A DNA stretch of 28,457 nt, taken from the NCBI GenBank assembly GCA_030632545.1, contig DAOVUO010000001.1:1-28457 (forward strand). Reading direction: 5' to 3'. The DNA comes from Bacteroidales bacterium. GTDB lineage: Bacteria > Bacteroidota > Bacteroidia > Bacteroidales > DYOH01. This document shows positions 1-7,557 of the stretch, in pieces. Under the pieces are notes generated by a model. That model was not told where the DNA came from, ran no database searches, and was given only the letters and a program-made list of their open reading frames with translations. The position numbers were made by a program, and so were the translations under genes. Position 1 is the stretch's first letter. Every line of letters starts with the position of its first letter.

Positions 1-51
1 ACTTAATTTGCGCTTTTTTTATATTAAGGGATTGTGATGGAATAAATTGAC

Positions 52-170
52 AGTTTTAAACCAAGTTATTTTGTTTTTTAACAAGTTGAAAAATCTGCGA
101 ATAGCGAGCTATTTAAAGAATTTTCAAGGAAGTTAAAAGGCAAAAGAACAAGTTTTAAGCCAAGTTATTT
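52..170. repeat. Direct repeat of about 20 bp, two copies
   Basis: Positions 52-71 and 151-170 match at 19 of 20 bases (the core is AACCAAGTTATT or AGCCAAGTTATT). The second copy overlaps the stop codon of the SpoIIE phosphatase gene, and the first lies 99 bases further downstream of that gene. The rest of 1-164 is AT-rich and holds no gene or convincing terminator that I can see. The repeat may be the trace of a small tandem duplication or may be chance in AT-rich DNA. Confidence 0.5.
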
Positions 171-2966
171 CGGAACAATCCCTAAGCTAAATCCTATAAC
201 AATCACATCATCAATTTGCTCTCGAGTTCCACGCCAAGTTTCAAATTCATTTTGAACAGAAATTTGCTGCTCATGCATTTTCTGCTGATTTATACTTAGT
301 AAAAAATTCTTTAATCTCTTAGACAAATATTTTCGCCCCGATTCTCCACCAAATTGATCAACAAAACCATCGCTAAACAAATAAAGAGTATCTCCCTCGT
401 TATAAGGAATTGCATTATTTGTAAACTCATGAACCTTACCACTATGAATTCCAATTGGCATTTTATCAGCCTTCCATTCATGTAAAACTAGTCCGTTATT
501 TTCAATTTTTATATCAGACTGATAATCATCTCTGTTTGAAATTAAATATAATGGATTATAAGCACCAGCGTAATCTATTTTCTTGTTCTCCATATCAATA
601 ACTAATAACGAAATATCCATACCATCTTTCGCTTCATCCATTTTCCCCGTTTGATGAAGCGAGCTGATAACTAAACTCCTCAGTTTTTCAAGAATAATTG
701 AAGCCTTACTAACTGGTTCTTCGCCAACAATCCTATTCAAATACGAAATTCCCAACATACTCATAAATGCACCAGGCACTCCATGTCCAGTACAATCTCC
801 AGCTACAATAACAATTTTTTGTTCCTGTTGACTAATCCAATAAAAATCACCACTAACAATATCCCTTGGCCTATAAAAAACAAAATTTTCTGGTAAAAAT
901 TCATTAAAATAGCCTGTTGGCGGCAATACTGCTTGTTGAATTCTTCTCGCATATACAATACTTGAAGTCATTGATTCTTTTTGTCTAGCTATCTCATTTC
1001 TATGTACTTCAATCCTATTTCTCTGTTTTTCTATCTCTTCTTTTTGCTTAGCAAGTTCACTATTATGCTCAGCCAGTAATTTATTTGTTCGTTTACTTTG
1101 CTTATTTAAACGAATCAATAGAAAAACAAGCACAATACCAAGCAATAATGCACTTCCAAGACCAGCAATCTGCCAATTACGTTTTTCTAAATCCTGTTCT
1201 CTTTCACGTATTTTTAATTCACTTATAGTATTTTCTTGATTTAAAATGTCAATCTCTTGTTTTTGTTTTTCCTTATGGTATTTAGAAATAACTCGCTCTG
1301 CTTTTAATCGGCCAACCATTCGACTTAACTTCCTCGATACTTGAGCTTTTTTAGCAAGAACACTTTTCATTCTCAAACCATAATCATCCTCCAAGTTTTG
1401 AGTTTTATACTTATATTTTTGATGTAAAATACTAATCTGACGTGTTTTTTCTTCTGAAACAGAAAAACGCAATTCTGAATATTTTTTATAATACTCTAGT
1501 GATTTAGCACAATCATCTGCACTCGCAAAAATTTCGGCTAAACTCCTATAATTATTGAAAAGAACCTCATTCAAATCCAACTCTTGGGATATTTGCAAAC
1601 TTTGACTCAATAATAATTTTGCTGTATCAATTTTTCCCATTTTCAAATAAGCATTTGCCTGATTATGTAATGCTATTGCCATTCCTTTTAAGTATTTTAA
1701 CTCAAGGCTTAATTCTTTAGATTGATTATAATAATTAACTGCCTGATTATAATCTTTTTCATCAAATTTCACATTACCAATATTATTTAAAGTAATAGCT
1801 TGTTCTTTCATATATCCGTGCTTCCTTGCTAGTTCCAGCGAACGAAAATAGTTTTGCAAAGCATCCGACCAGCGTTCTTTTTCATAATATATTACACCAA
1901 TATTATTATACGTTAACAATTTCTCTTCCTCATTATTAAGCCTATCCTCTAAATTAAGTGCGTGATTATAAAATTTTAATGCACTATCAAAATCCTCGGT
2001 GGAATAATATAGATTCCCAATATTATAATTAAGCTGTGCCTGCTCCTCTTCTTTATTCTGATTTTTATAAATATTCAATGCTTTTTGATAATTGTATAAT
2101 GCCTCATCAAACATTAATTTGCTATCATAAACTGAAGCAATATTATTATACAAAATTGGTAGGTTGGATGAATTTTGCTTATTTTTTTCAATACTTAAAG
2201 ACTTCTGATAAGATGATAATGCCAATTTCCAATTACCTTGATAAAACTCGATGTTTCCTTTATTAAGCAATAAAGTTGAATATAATTCGGAATTTGCGCT
2301 GCTATCAATCTTACTAAAAGCCTCGTTTATTGCCTCCAACGATTTCGTAAGCTTGTTTTGTTGCTGATAATCAAGTGCTAATTCTAGCATGGCCTCTGCC
2401 TGTGCGAGAGGCGTTTCATTAATTATACTGTCCGACAATTCATTAATATCTTGTAACTCTGGTTGATTTTCAATATTACCATATTTTGATTGGATGGAAA
2501 TATTTTTAATTATCAGATTTGACTCATTATACATCATTCCCTGCAAAATATGTACTTGTCTTACATCAAAAGGTAATTTTGCATATACGCACTCGGCAGT
2601 ATACACCTCAGCATCAGCTTCTTCGTAATACTGTTCTGCTGGATTAATCTGTTCTTTACCAGCTATTAATAAGCCATTTTTTCTGAGATTTTGAATAAGC
2701 TGTAAATTACTAACTTGAAGACGATTATTTACATTAACCAAATTCCATGTATATGAAGTAAATGCACCACTAAATGTAATCAGCTCACCAGCTTTAGGCG
2801 TAATTCGTATATAAAAAATAGTATGTAAATTCGTATAAGCTACTGAATCAATAAATACTCCTGTTTTATTTGACTCGTACTGCATATTTACATCTACAAA
2901 TTCATTTTGAGCATTTAAGCTCCCAATAACTATAAATAGAAATATTAAAGTAAGTTTTATTCTCAT
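165..2966 (-). CDS. Membrane-bound TPR sensor with SpoIIE/PP2C-type serine phosphatase domain
   Basis: This 933-residue protein starts with a signal peptide (about 1-20, ending SLNAQ). An unrecognised, probably beta-rich domain follows (about 21-165), then about eight TPR repeats (about 185-500), a charged coiled coil (about 505-597), one membrane helix (598-620), a second coiled coil (about 622-668) and a SpoIIE/PP2C phosphatase domain (about 669-930). Metal-binding PP2C motifs are visible: SGDFYW with D707, AGDCTGHG with D724, DGMD at 781-784, FSDG with D866 and D919-D920. The layout puts the TPR region in the periplasm and the phosphatase in the cytoplasm, a common Bacteroidota design for signalling to an anti-sigma-factor antagonist or a similar phosphoprotein. 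No partner switch protein (STAS or HATPase kinase) is encoded nearby, so the substrate is unknown. The start is an ATG directly before the signal peptide. Confidence 0.88.
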   Translation of the reverse strand: MRIKLTLIFLFIVIGSLNAQNEFVDVNMQYESNKTGVFIDSVAYTNLHTIFYIRITPKAGELITFSGAFTSYTWNLVNVNNRLQVSNLQLIQNLRKNGLLIAGKEQINPAEQYYEEADAEVYTAECVYAKLPFDVRQVHILQGMMYNESNLIIKNISIQSKYGNIENQPELQDINELSDSIINETPLAQAEAMLELALDYQQQNKLTKSLEAINEAFSKIDSSANSELYSTLLLNKGNIEFYQGNWKLALSSYQKSLSIEKNKQNSSNLPILYNNIASVYDSKLMFDEALYNYQKALNIYKNQNKEEEQAQLNYNIGNLYYSTEDFDSALKFYNHALNLEDRLNNEEEKLLTYNNIGVIYYEKERWSDALQNYFRSLELARKHGYMKEQAITLNNIGNVKFDEKDYNQAVNYYNQSKELSLELKYLKGMAIALHNQANAYLKMGKIDTAKLLLSQSLQISQELDLNEVLFNNYRSLAEIFASADDCAKSLEYYKKYSELRFSVSEEKTRQISILHQKYKYKTQNLEDDYGLRMKSVLAKKAQVSRKLSRMVGRLKAERVISKYHKEKQKQEIDILNQENTISELKIREREQDLEKRNWQIAGLGSALLLGIVLVFLLIRLNKQSKRTNKLLAEHNSELAKQKEEIEKQRNRIEVHRNEIARQKESMTSSIVYARRIQQAVLPPTGYFNEFLPENFVFYRPRDIVSGDFYWISQQEQKIVIVAGDCTGHGVPGAFMSMLGISYLNRIVGEEPVSKASIILEKLRSLVISSLHQTGKMDEAKDGMDISLLVIDMENKKIDYAGAYNPLYLISNRDDYQSDIKIENNGLVLHEWKADKMPIGIHSGKVHEFTNNAIPYNEGDTLYLFSDGFVDQFGGESGRKYLSKRLKNFLLSINQQKMHEQQISVQNEFETWRGTREQIDDVIVIGFSLGIVPK

Positions 2967-3208
2967 GTGATAAAAATTATACTTAGACTAAAAATTCGTT
3001 GATTTACTAATTGATAAAAAACGTGGGGCAAAACAAATTCTACCGTATCTCAATGCTAAAGTTACAAAATCTATACGAAAAGAATATTATTTTAAATAAT
3101 AATTAATTAAAATAATTCTAAAAACGAAAAACTGCTCTTAACTTTATAACTAATCAGCTTAGAACCACAAGTAACTAATTAAAGTTTTTTTTGATTACGA
3201 AGCCCCTA

Positions 3209-3949
3209 TTATACAGATTTCCAAACCAATCTAACTGTCAGGAATATTTTATCATCTTTATCTTGCAAGCTAAGTATATGCTCCTTTTTACTCAATTCAT
3301 TATGTACATAAGCAAATAGTTTCTGACCATATTTAGCTTCTTTTAAAAAATTTATCTCAATTTCAAACGGACGGTGCTTCGAAAGAAATTCTAAAGGATA
3401 ACTATCTAAAATTTTTCTTACATAACTAACATTATTGGCGTGCAAATTTAAATCTAAATCAGAATAAAGAATTTCAGATTCACGAAGTAAATTTCTCATT
3501 TTTGGCACAACAATTTTTTGTGGCTTTTCCTCTACTGCCACTTTATCTGTAGTATGGTCAAGACTCTCAAGTACATTTGACATTCGTATAGGACGATGAT
3601 TTACAGCATCTAAAACTAGCCAAGTGCTGGTTGCCGTAACCATTTCATTATCAAAAGAGTCGGTAATGATAAAATCACGATAAGCGGCAAGACTATCGGC
3701 AGTTTTTGGCCAAGTTTGAAGTTTTAGCTCAGTTTTCCATTTTGGAATAGAATTAATTTTTACCAAAAAACGAGATAATACCCAAAACTGTTTTTTTTCT
3801 TTCATATTATCCCAACCAAATCCTAAAGTTTCAGCATGGCGCGAAGCTCCATCTTGTAATCTGTTTATAAGACTAATTAAATCTAACTCCTGAAATAAGT
3901 TGGCTTCGTAGGTACGAACGGTAAAATTATCTGTCCAAATTTTTTGCAT
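3209..3949 (-). CDS. Acyl-ACP thioesterase (FatA/FatB-like, double hotdog)
   Basis: The 246-residue product matches the bacterial acyl-ACP thioesterase family, which hydrolyses acyl-ACP in the cytoplasm to release free fatty acids. Two hotdog halves can be seen. The N-terminal half has the family-like stretch LINRLQDGASRHAETLG (about 28-44) and WVLSRFLVKI (about 56-65). The second half carries the catalytic-type motif DLNLHANN, with D166, N168, H170 and N172. The length is usual for bacterial members. The ATG lies only two bases after the stop of the upstream response regulator gene (TAA-TT-ATG), so the two are almost certainly co-transcribed and translationally coupled. The family call is strong; the chain-length preference cannot be told from sequence. 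Confidence 0.85.
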   Translation of the reverse strand: MQKIWTDNFTVRTYEANLFQELDLISLINRLQDGASRHAETLGFGWDNMKEKKQFWVLSRFLVKINSIPKWKTELKLQTWPKTADSLAAYRDFIITDSFDNEMVTATSTWLVLDAVNHRPIRMSNVLESLDHTTDKVAVEEKPQKIVVPKMRNLLRESEILYSDLDLNLHANNVSYVRKILDSYPLEFLSKHRPFEIEINFLKEAKYGQKLFAYVHNELSKKEHILSLQDKDDKIFLTVRLVWKSV

Positions 3950-3951
3950 AA

Positions 3952-5136
3952 TTATTTATTAAAATTGGTTTGAAGACCAATTGGACTTGCATAAGTTTTT
4001 ACATCTTCGGCATCAATTTTATCATTACAGAGTATAATTAAACGTTCAATTACGTTTCTGAATTCACGGACATTCCCTGTCCAATTTATTTTCTGAAGCT
4101 CAGCAATAGCATTATCAGTTAACTCGGGCTTAGAAGAACCACTTTCTTCGCAAATTAGATTTATAAAATGCCTAGCTAAAAGTGGAATATCATCAAGTCG
4201 TTGATTTAATGTTGGTACTTGTATTAAAATAACACTTAAACGATGATAAAGATCCTCTCTAAAATTACCATTTTTTATTTCTTGCTCAATATTTTTATTC
4301 GTTGCAGCTATAACACGCACATCTACTTTAATGTCTCTATCACTACCAACTCTCGAAATTTTATTTTCTTGTAAAGCTCTCAATACTTTAGCTTGCGCAG
4401 ATAAGCTCATATCTCCAATTTCATCTAAAAATATTGTTCCACCAATGGCTTGTTCAAATTTTCCTTTACGCTGCTTATGCGCTGAAGTAAAAGCCCCTTT
4501 TTCATGCCCAAACAATTCACTTTCAATCAATTCAGATGGAATTGCGGCACAATTTACTTCAATAAACATATTTCCTGCACGTATGCTTTTTTCATGTACC
4601 CACCGTGCCACGACTTCTTTTCCTGTTCCGTTAGCACCAGTAATTAAAACACGTGCATCAGTAGCAGCTATTTTATCAATTATAGCTTTTATTTGATTAA
4701 TTGCTGGAGATTCGCCTATCATATCGTAGGCTTTACTCACTTTTTTGCGTAATTTTTTAGTTTCTGTAATTAAATGAGTTTTATCTAGGGCATTACGTAC
4801 TGTGATAAGTAAGCGATTCAAATCAAGCGGTTTTTCGATAAAATCAAATGCTCCTTTTTTAATTGCCTCCACGGCTGTATCTAAAGAAGCATGCCCACTA
4901 ATCATTATAACAGGAACATCAGTACCCATTTCAAAAATAGAGTCTAAAACTTCAATGCCATCCATCCCTGGCATTTTTATATCTAATAATATGACATCAT
5001 ATTTTCCATTCTTTATTTTCTCTAGTCCAACAAGACCATCTTCTGCTATATCAACCTTATATTCTTCGTACTCCAAAACATCTTTAAGTGTATTTCGTAT
5101 CGCTCTTTCATCATCAATGACTAGGACTTGTGCCAT
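3952..5136 (-). CDS. Sigma-54 type response regulator lacking a DNA-binding domain
   Basis: This 394-residue protein has an NtrC-type receiver (1-118; acidic pocket D8-D9, phospho-acceptor D52, K102) and an AAA+ sigma-54 activation domain (about 138-378). The AAA+ domain shows Walker A GANGTGKE at 167-174 and Walker B with D238-E239. The loop that normally reads GAFTGA and contacts sigma-54 reads GAFTSA here (214-219). NtrC relatives of about 440-480 residues end in a Fis-type helix-turn-helix; this one stops shortly after the AAA+ lid (TYASPIGLQTNFNK), so no DNA-binding domain is present. The stop codon is clean and no HTH is visible downstream, since the thioesterase gene follows immediately. 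Similar short, HTH-less forms are, as far as I know, common in Bacteroidota. No histidine kinase gene lies next to it. Confidence 0.88.
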   Translation of the reverse strand: MAQVLVIDDERAIRNTLKDVLEYEEYKVDIAEDGLVGLEKIKNGKYDVILLDIKMPGMDGIEVLDSIFEMGTDVPVIMISGHASLDTAVEAIKKGAFDFIEKPLDLNRLLITVRNALDKTHLITETKKLRKKVSKAYDMIGESPAINQIKAIIDKIAATDARVLITGANGTGKEVVARWVHEKSIRAGNMFIEVNCAAIPSELIESELFGHEKGAFTSAHKQRKGKFEQAIGGTIFLDEIGDMSLSAQAKVLRALQENKISRVGSDRDIKVDVRVIAATNKNIEQEIKNGNFREDLYHRLSVILIQVPTLNQRLDDIPLLARHFINLICEESGSSKPELTDNAIAELQKINWTGNVREFRNVIERLIILCNDKIDAEDVKTYASPIGLQTNFNK

Positions 5137-5409
5137 AATTATTTTACATTTTTCGAATTTGAAAGCAAATTAGTAAAAAAACTTGATATTATTAAAAATA
5201 TTCGATTTTATTCTGCTAAAATCACTAATTTCCAATTATTCAAGCTTAAAATAACACAAAATAAATCACACTAATCTATATACTCATCAATATAAATCAA
5301 TAGATTACACTTCCATACATTAAATATATATTGTTTTTATGTAAAAAAACTAAACTATATAAAACAGCATATTCTTTGAGCCTTCAAAATTTAAACAAAA
5401 ACAAGTATA
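5137..5409. other. AT-rich intergenic region with no gene seen
   Basis: This stretch lies between the start of the response regulator gene and the clpX terminator. It is very AT-rich, has stops in all frames at short intervals, and should hold the regulator's promoter. I found no perfect TAnnTTTG -7 box reading leftwards; the closest is an imperfect match around 5166-5175. I see no small RNA or repeat that I can support. Confidence 0.5.
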
Positions 5410-5445
5410 TAAAAAAAGCGTCTGCACATTGAGTACAGACGCTTA
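5410..5445 (-). terminator. Intrinsic terminator of clpP-clpX
   Basis: On the minus strand a 9-bp GC-rich stem (AAGCGTCTG at 5416-5424 with CAGACGCTT at 5436-5444, plus-strand reading) has an 11-base loop and is followed by a run of U (the A run at 5411-5417). It lies 20 bases after the clpX stop codon. Confidence 0.9.
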
Positions 5446-5464
5446 CATTCCGTTATAAAATTAT

Positions 5465-6679
5465 TTATGCAATTCTTAATCTCTGAACACTTGCCTGCTC
5501 CATTTTTTGCTTGGCATAATCAAGTGTAACTGTATAATTTTCAACTTTTTCAGATGGTAAATCAAACATAGCATCTACCATAATTGCTTCACAAATTGAA
5601 CGTAATCCTCTAGCACCAAGTTTAAACTCAACAGCTTTATCTACAATATAATCAAGCACATCTTTCTCAAATTCTAAATGGATTCCATCCATTTCAAAAA
5701 GCTTATTATATTGTTTAATAATAGAATTTTTCGGCTCTGTAAGAATAAGGCGCAAAGCATCTCTATCTAACGGGTTTAGATGAGTTAAAACTGGCATTCT
5801 ACCTATTATTTCAGGAATAAGGCCAAAAGATCTTAAATCCTGAGGTGCAACATATTGCAATAAGTTATCTTTATCCAACGAACCTGCATCTTTATCTACC
5901 CCATAACCAACTACTTTCGTATTCAGCCTTTGTGCAATTTTACGCTCAATACCATCAAAAGCTCCCCCTGTTATAAACAATATATTTTTGGTATTTACAG
6001 GTATCATTTTTTGATCTGGATGCTTACGTCCTCCTTGTGGCGGCACATTTACAATAGCTCCTTCAAGTAGCTTTAATAATCCTTGCTGAACACCTTCGCC
6101 AGAAACATCGCGCGTAATTGAAGGATTATCTCCTTTACGTGCAATTTTATCTAATTCATCAATAAAAACTATTCCTCGCTCAGCAGAAGCCAAATCATAA
6201 TCAGCCGCCTGTAATAAACGTGTAAGAATACTTTCAATATCCTCTCCTACATAACCTGCCTCTGTCAAAACGGTGGCATCTACTATAGTAAACGGAACAT
6301 GAAGCATACGTGCAATTGTACGTGCAAGTAAGGTTTTTCCTGTACCAGTTCTACCAACAAGCAAAATGTTGGATTTTTCAATTTCTACATCATCATTAGT
6401 CTTTTCTTGTGTTAAGCGCTTATAATGATTATAAACAGCCACAGAAAGCACTTTTTTTGCTTCTTTTTGACCAATAACATATTGATCTAAAAAAGCTTTT
6501 ATTTCCCTAGGTTTAAGTAATTTAACTTCGCTTAACTTAAAATCATCATCTCGCTTAACCTCTTCGTTTACAATATCGTAAGCCTGTTTTGCACAACTCT
6601 CACAAATATGTCCCGAAACTCCCGCGATTAATAAATTTACTTCCCCTCTATTCCTTCCACAAAACGAACATTTATCCAT
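5465..6679 (-). CDS. clpX: ATP-dependent Clp protease ATP-binding subunit ClpX
   Basis: ClpX is the hexameric AAA+ unfoldase that recognises tagged proteins and feeds them to ClpP. The 404-residue product has the N-terminal C4 zinc-binding domain (C4, C7, C26, C29), Walker A GRTGTGKT (109-116), the pore loop GYVG (142-145), Walker B VFIDELD with D174-E175, and the sensor-2 motif GARGLRS near the C-terminus. The length is normal. The ClpP-docking loop, IGF in E. coli, appears to be VGY (257-259). The gene follows clpP after 12 bases, with a GAGGAAG ribosome-binding-like sequence just before the ATG, and a strong terminator ends the unit. The call is secure. Confidence 0.98.
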   Translation of the reverse strand: MDKCSFCGRNRGEVNLLIAGVSGHICESCAKQAYDIVNEEVKRDDDFKLSEVKLLKPREIKAFLDQYVIGQKEAKKVLSVAVYNHYKRLTQEKTNDDVEIEKSNILLVGRTGTGKTLLARTIARMLHVPFTIVDATVLTEAGYVGEDIESILTRLLQAADYDLASAERGIVFIDELDKIARKGDNPSITRDVSGEGVQQGLLKLLEGAIVNVPPQGGRKHPDQKMIPVNTKNILFITGGAFDGIERKIAQRLNTKVVGYGVDKDAGSLDKDNLLQYVAPQDLRSFGLIPEIIGRMPVLTHLNPLDRDALRLILTEPKNSIIKQYNKLFEMDGIHLEFEKDVLDYIVDKAVEFKLGARGLRSICEAIMVDAMFDLPSEKVENYTVTLDYAKQKMEQASVQRLRIA

Positions 6680-6691
6680 ACTTCCTCTCTA

Positions 6692-7381
6692 TCAAATCTT
6701 TACTAAAACTTCATCAATCATTCCATATTCCTTAGCTTCTTCGGATGTCATCCAATAGTCGCGATCACTGTTTTCTTCAACTTTTTCAATTGTCTGGCCT
6801 GAATGATGCGCAATTATTGTATATAACTCTTTTTTAAGCTTATTTATTTCTCTTGCTGTAATTTCAATATCCGAAGCCTGTCCTTGAGCACCACCCATTG
6901 GCTGATGAATCATTACACGAGAATGCTTAAGAGCAGTACGTTTACCTTTTGCACCGGCTGTTAAAAGAACAGCTCCCATAGATGCAGCCATACCCGTACA
7001 AGTTGTTGACACATCAGCATTTATATACTGCATAGTATCGTAAATACCTAATCCAGCATAAACTGAACCACCTGGAGTATTAAAATAAATTTGAATATCT
7101 TTTGTTGGGTCGGTTGATTCAAGAAACAAAAGCTGCGCTTGAACAATATTTGCTACCTCATCGTAAATAGGCATTCCCAAAAAAATAATTCTATCCATCA
7201 TTAAACGAGAAAAAACATCCATTTCTGCAATATTTAACTGACGTTCTTCGATAATTCGAGGAGTTATTGAATTATAATACTGAGCATTAAATGTAGACTG
7301 AAATTGATGCATAGTTAAGCTATTAATTCCTACATGCTTAACTGCGTATTTTCTAAATTCATCATTAGGTATCATACTCAT
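6692..7381 (-). CDS. clpP: ATP-dependent Clp protease proteolytic subunit ClpP
   Basis: ClpP is the serine peptidase that forms the tetradecameric chamber working with ClpX. The catalytic triad is visible: S134 in GMAASMGAV, H159 in MIHQPMGG and D208 in DRDYW. The 229-residue product has about 23 more residues before the active serine than the E. coli precursor; this N-terminal stretch may be a longer propeptide and is, to my knowledge, usual in Bacteroidota. ATG codons at residues 1 and 3 are equally possible starts. A -7 box-like sequence lies about 27 bases upstream. clpX follows in the same operon, whereas tig, which often precedes clpP in this phylum, is at 21763 on the other strand. Confidence 0.98.
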   Translation of the reverse strand: MSMIPNDEFRKYAVKHVGINSLTMHQFQSTFNAQYYNSITPRIIEERQLNIAEMDVFSRLMMDRIIFLGMPIYDEVANIVQAQLLFLESTDPTKDIQIYFNTPGGSVYAGLGIYDTMQYINADVSTTCTGMAASMGAVLLTAGAKGKRTALKHSRVMIHQPMGGAQGQASDIEITAREINKLKKELYTIIAHHSGQTIEKVEENSDRDYWMTSEEAKEYGMIDEVLVKI

Positions 7382-7407
7382 TTTTGTATATTTTTTATAT
7401 TAATGTG

Positions 7408-7415
7408 CAAATGTA
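7408..7415 (-). promoter_or_regulatory. Probable clpP -7 promoter element
   Basis: Read on the minus strand this is TACATTTG, a perfect TAnnTTTG Bacteroidota -7 box, placed to give a leader of about 20 bases before clpP. I see no clear -33 TTG element at the usual spacing. Confidence 0.45.
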
Positions 7416-7557
7416 AGTATATTTTTTTACTTGATTTTTATAAACTTTCACTTTATGCAAAAAAAATGAACTGCAATATTCTAAAAATAGAATAAACCAT
7501 ATTTTTTTTTCACATTCAAAAAGCTGCAACAACAATCAGCGACTTACTTCTAACAAT

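Noticed and set aside
1400..2350. Recurring short AT-rich words such as ATATTATTATA as a possible DNA repeat array
   Set aside because: They are codons for the repeated YNNIG-type motif of TPR repeats in the SpoIIE phosphatase gene, not a CRISPR or independent repeat.
3195..3210. Word AAGCCCCTA shared (inverted) with about 23262-23272
   Set aside because: It is only nine bases, and the surroundings do not match, so it is likely chance.
4331..4696. Plus-strand open frames inside the sigma-54 regulator gene (also 4802-5173)
   Set aside because: They are antisense to a clearly coding gene, show no family match, and have composition explained by the opposite strand.
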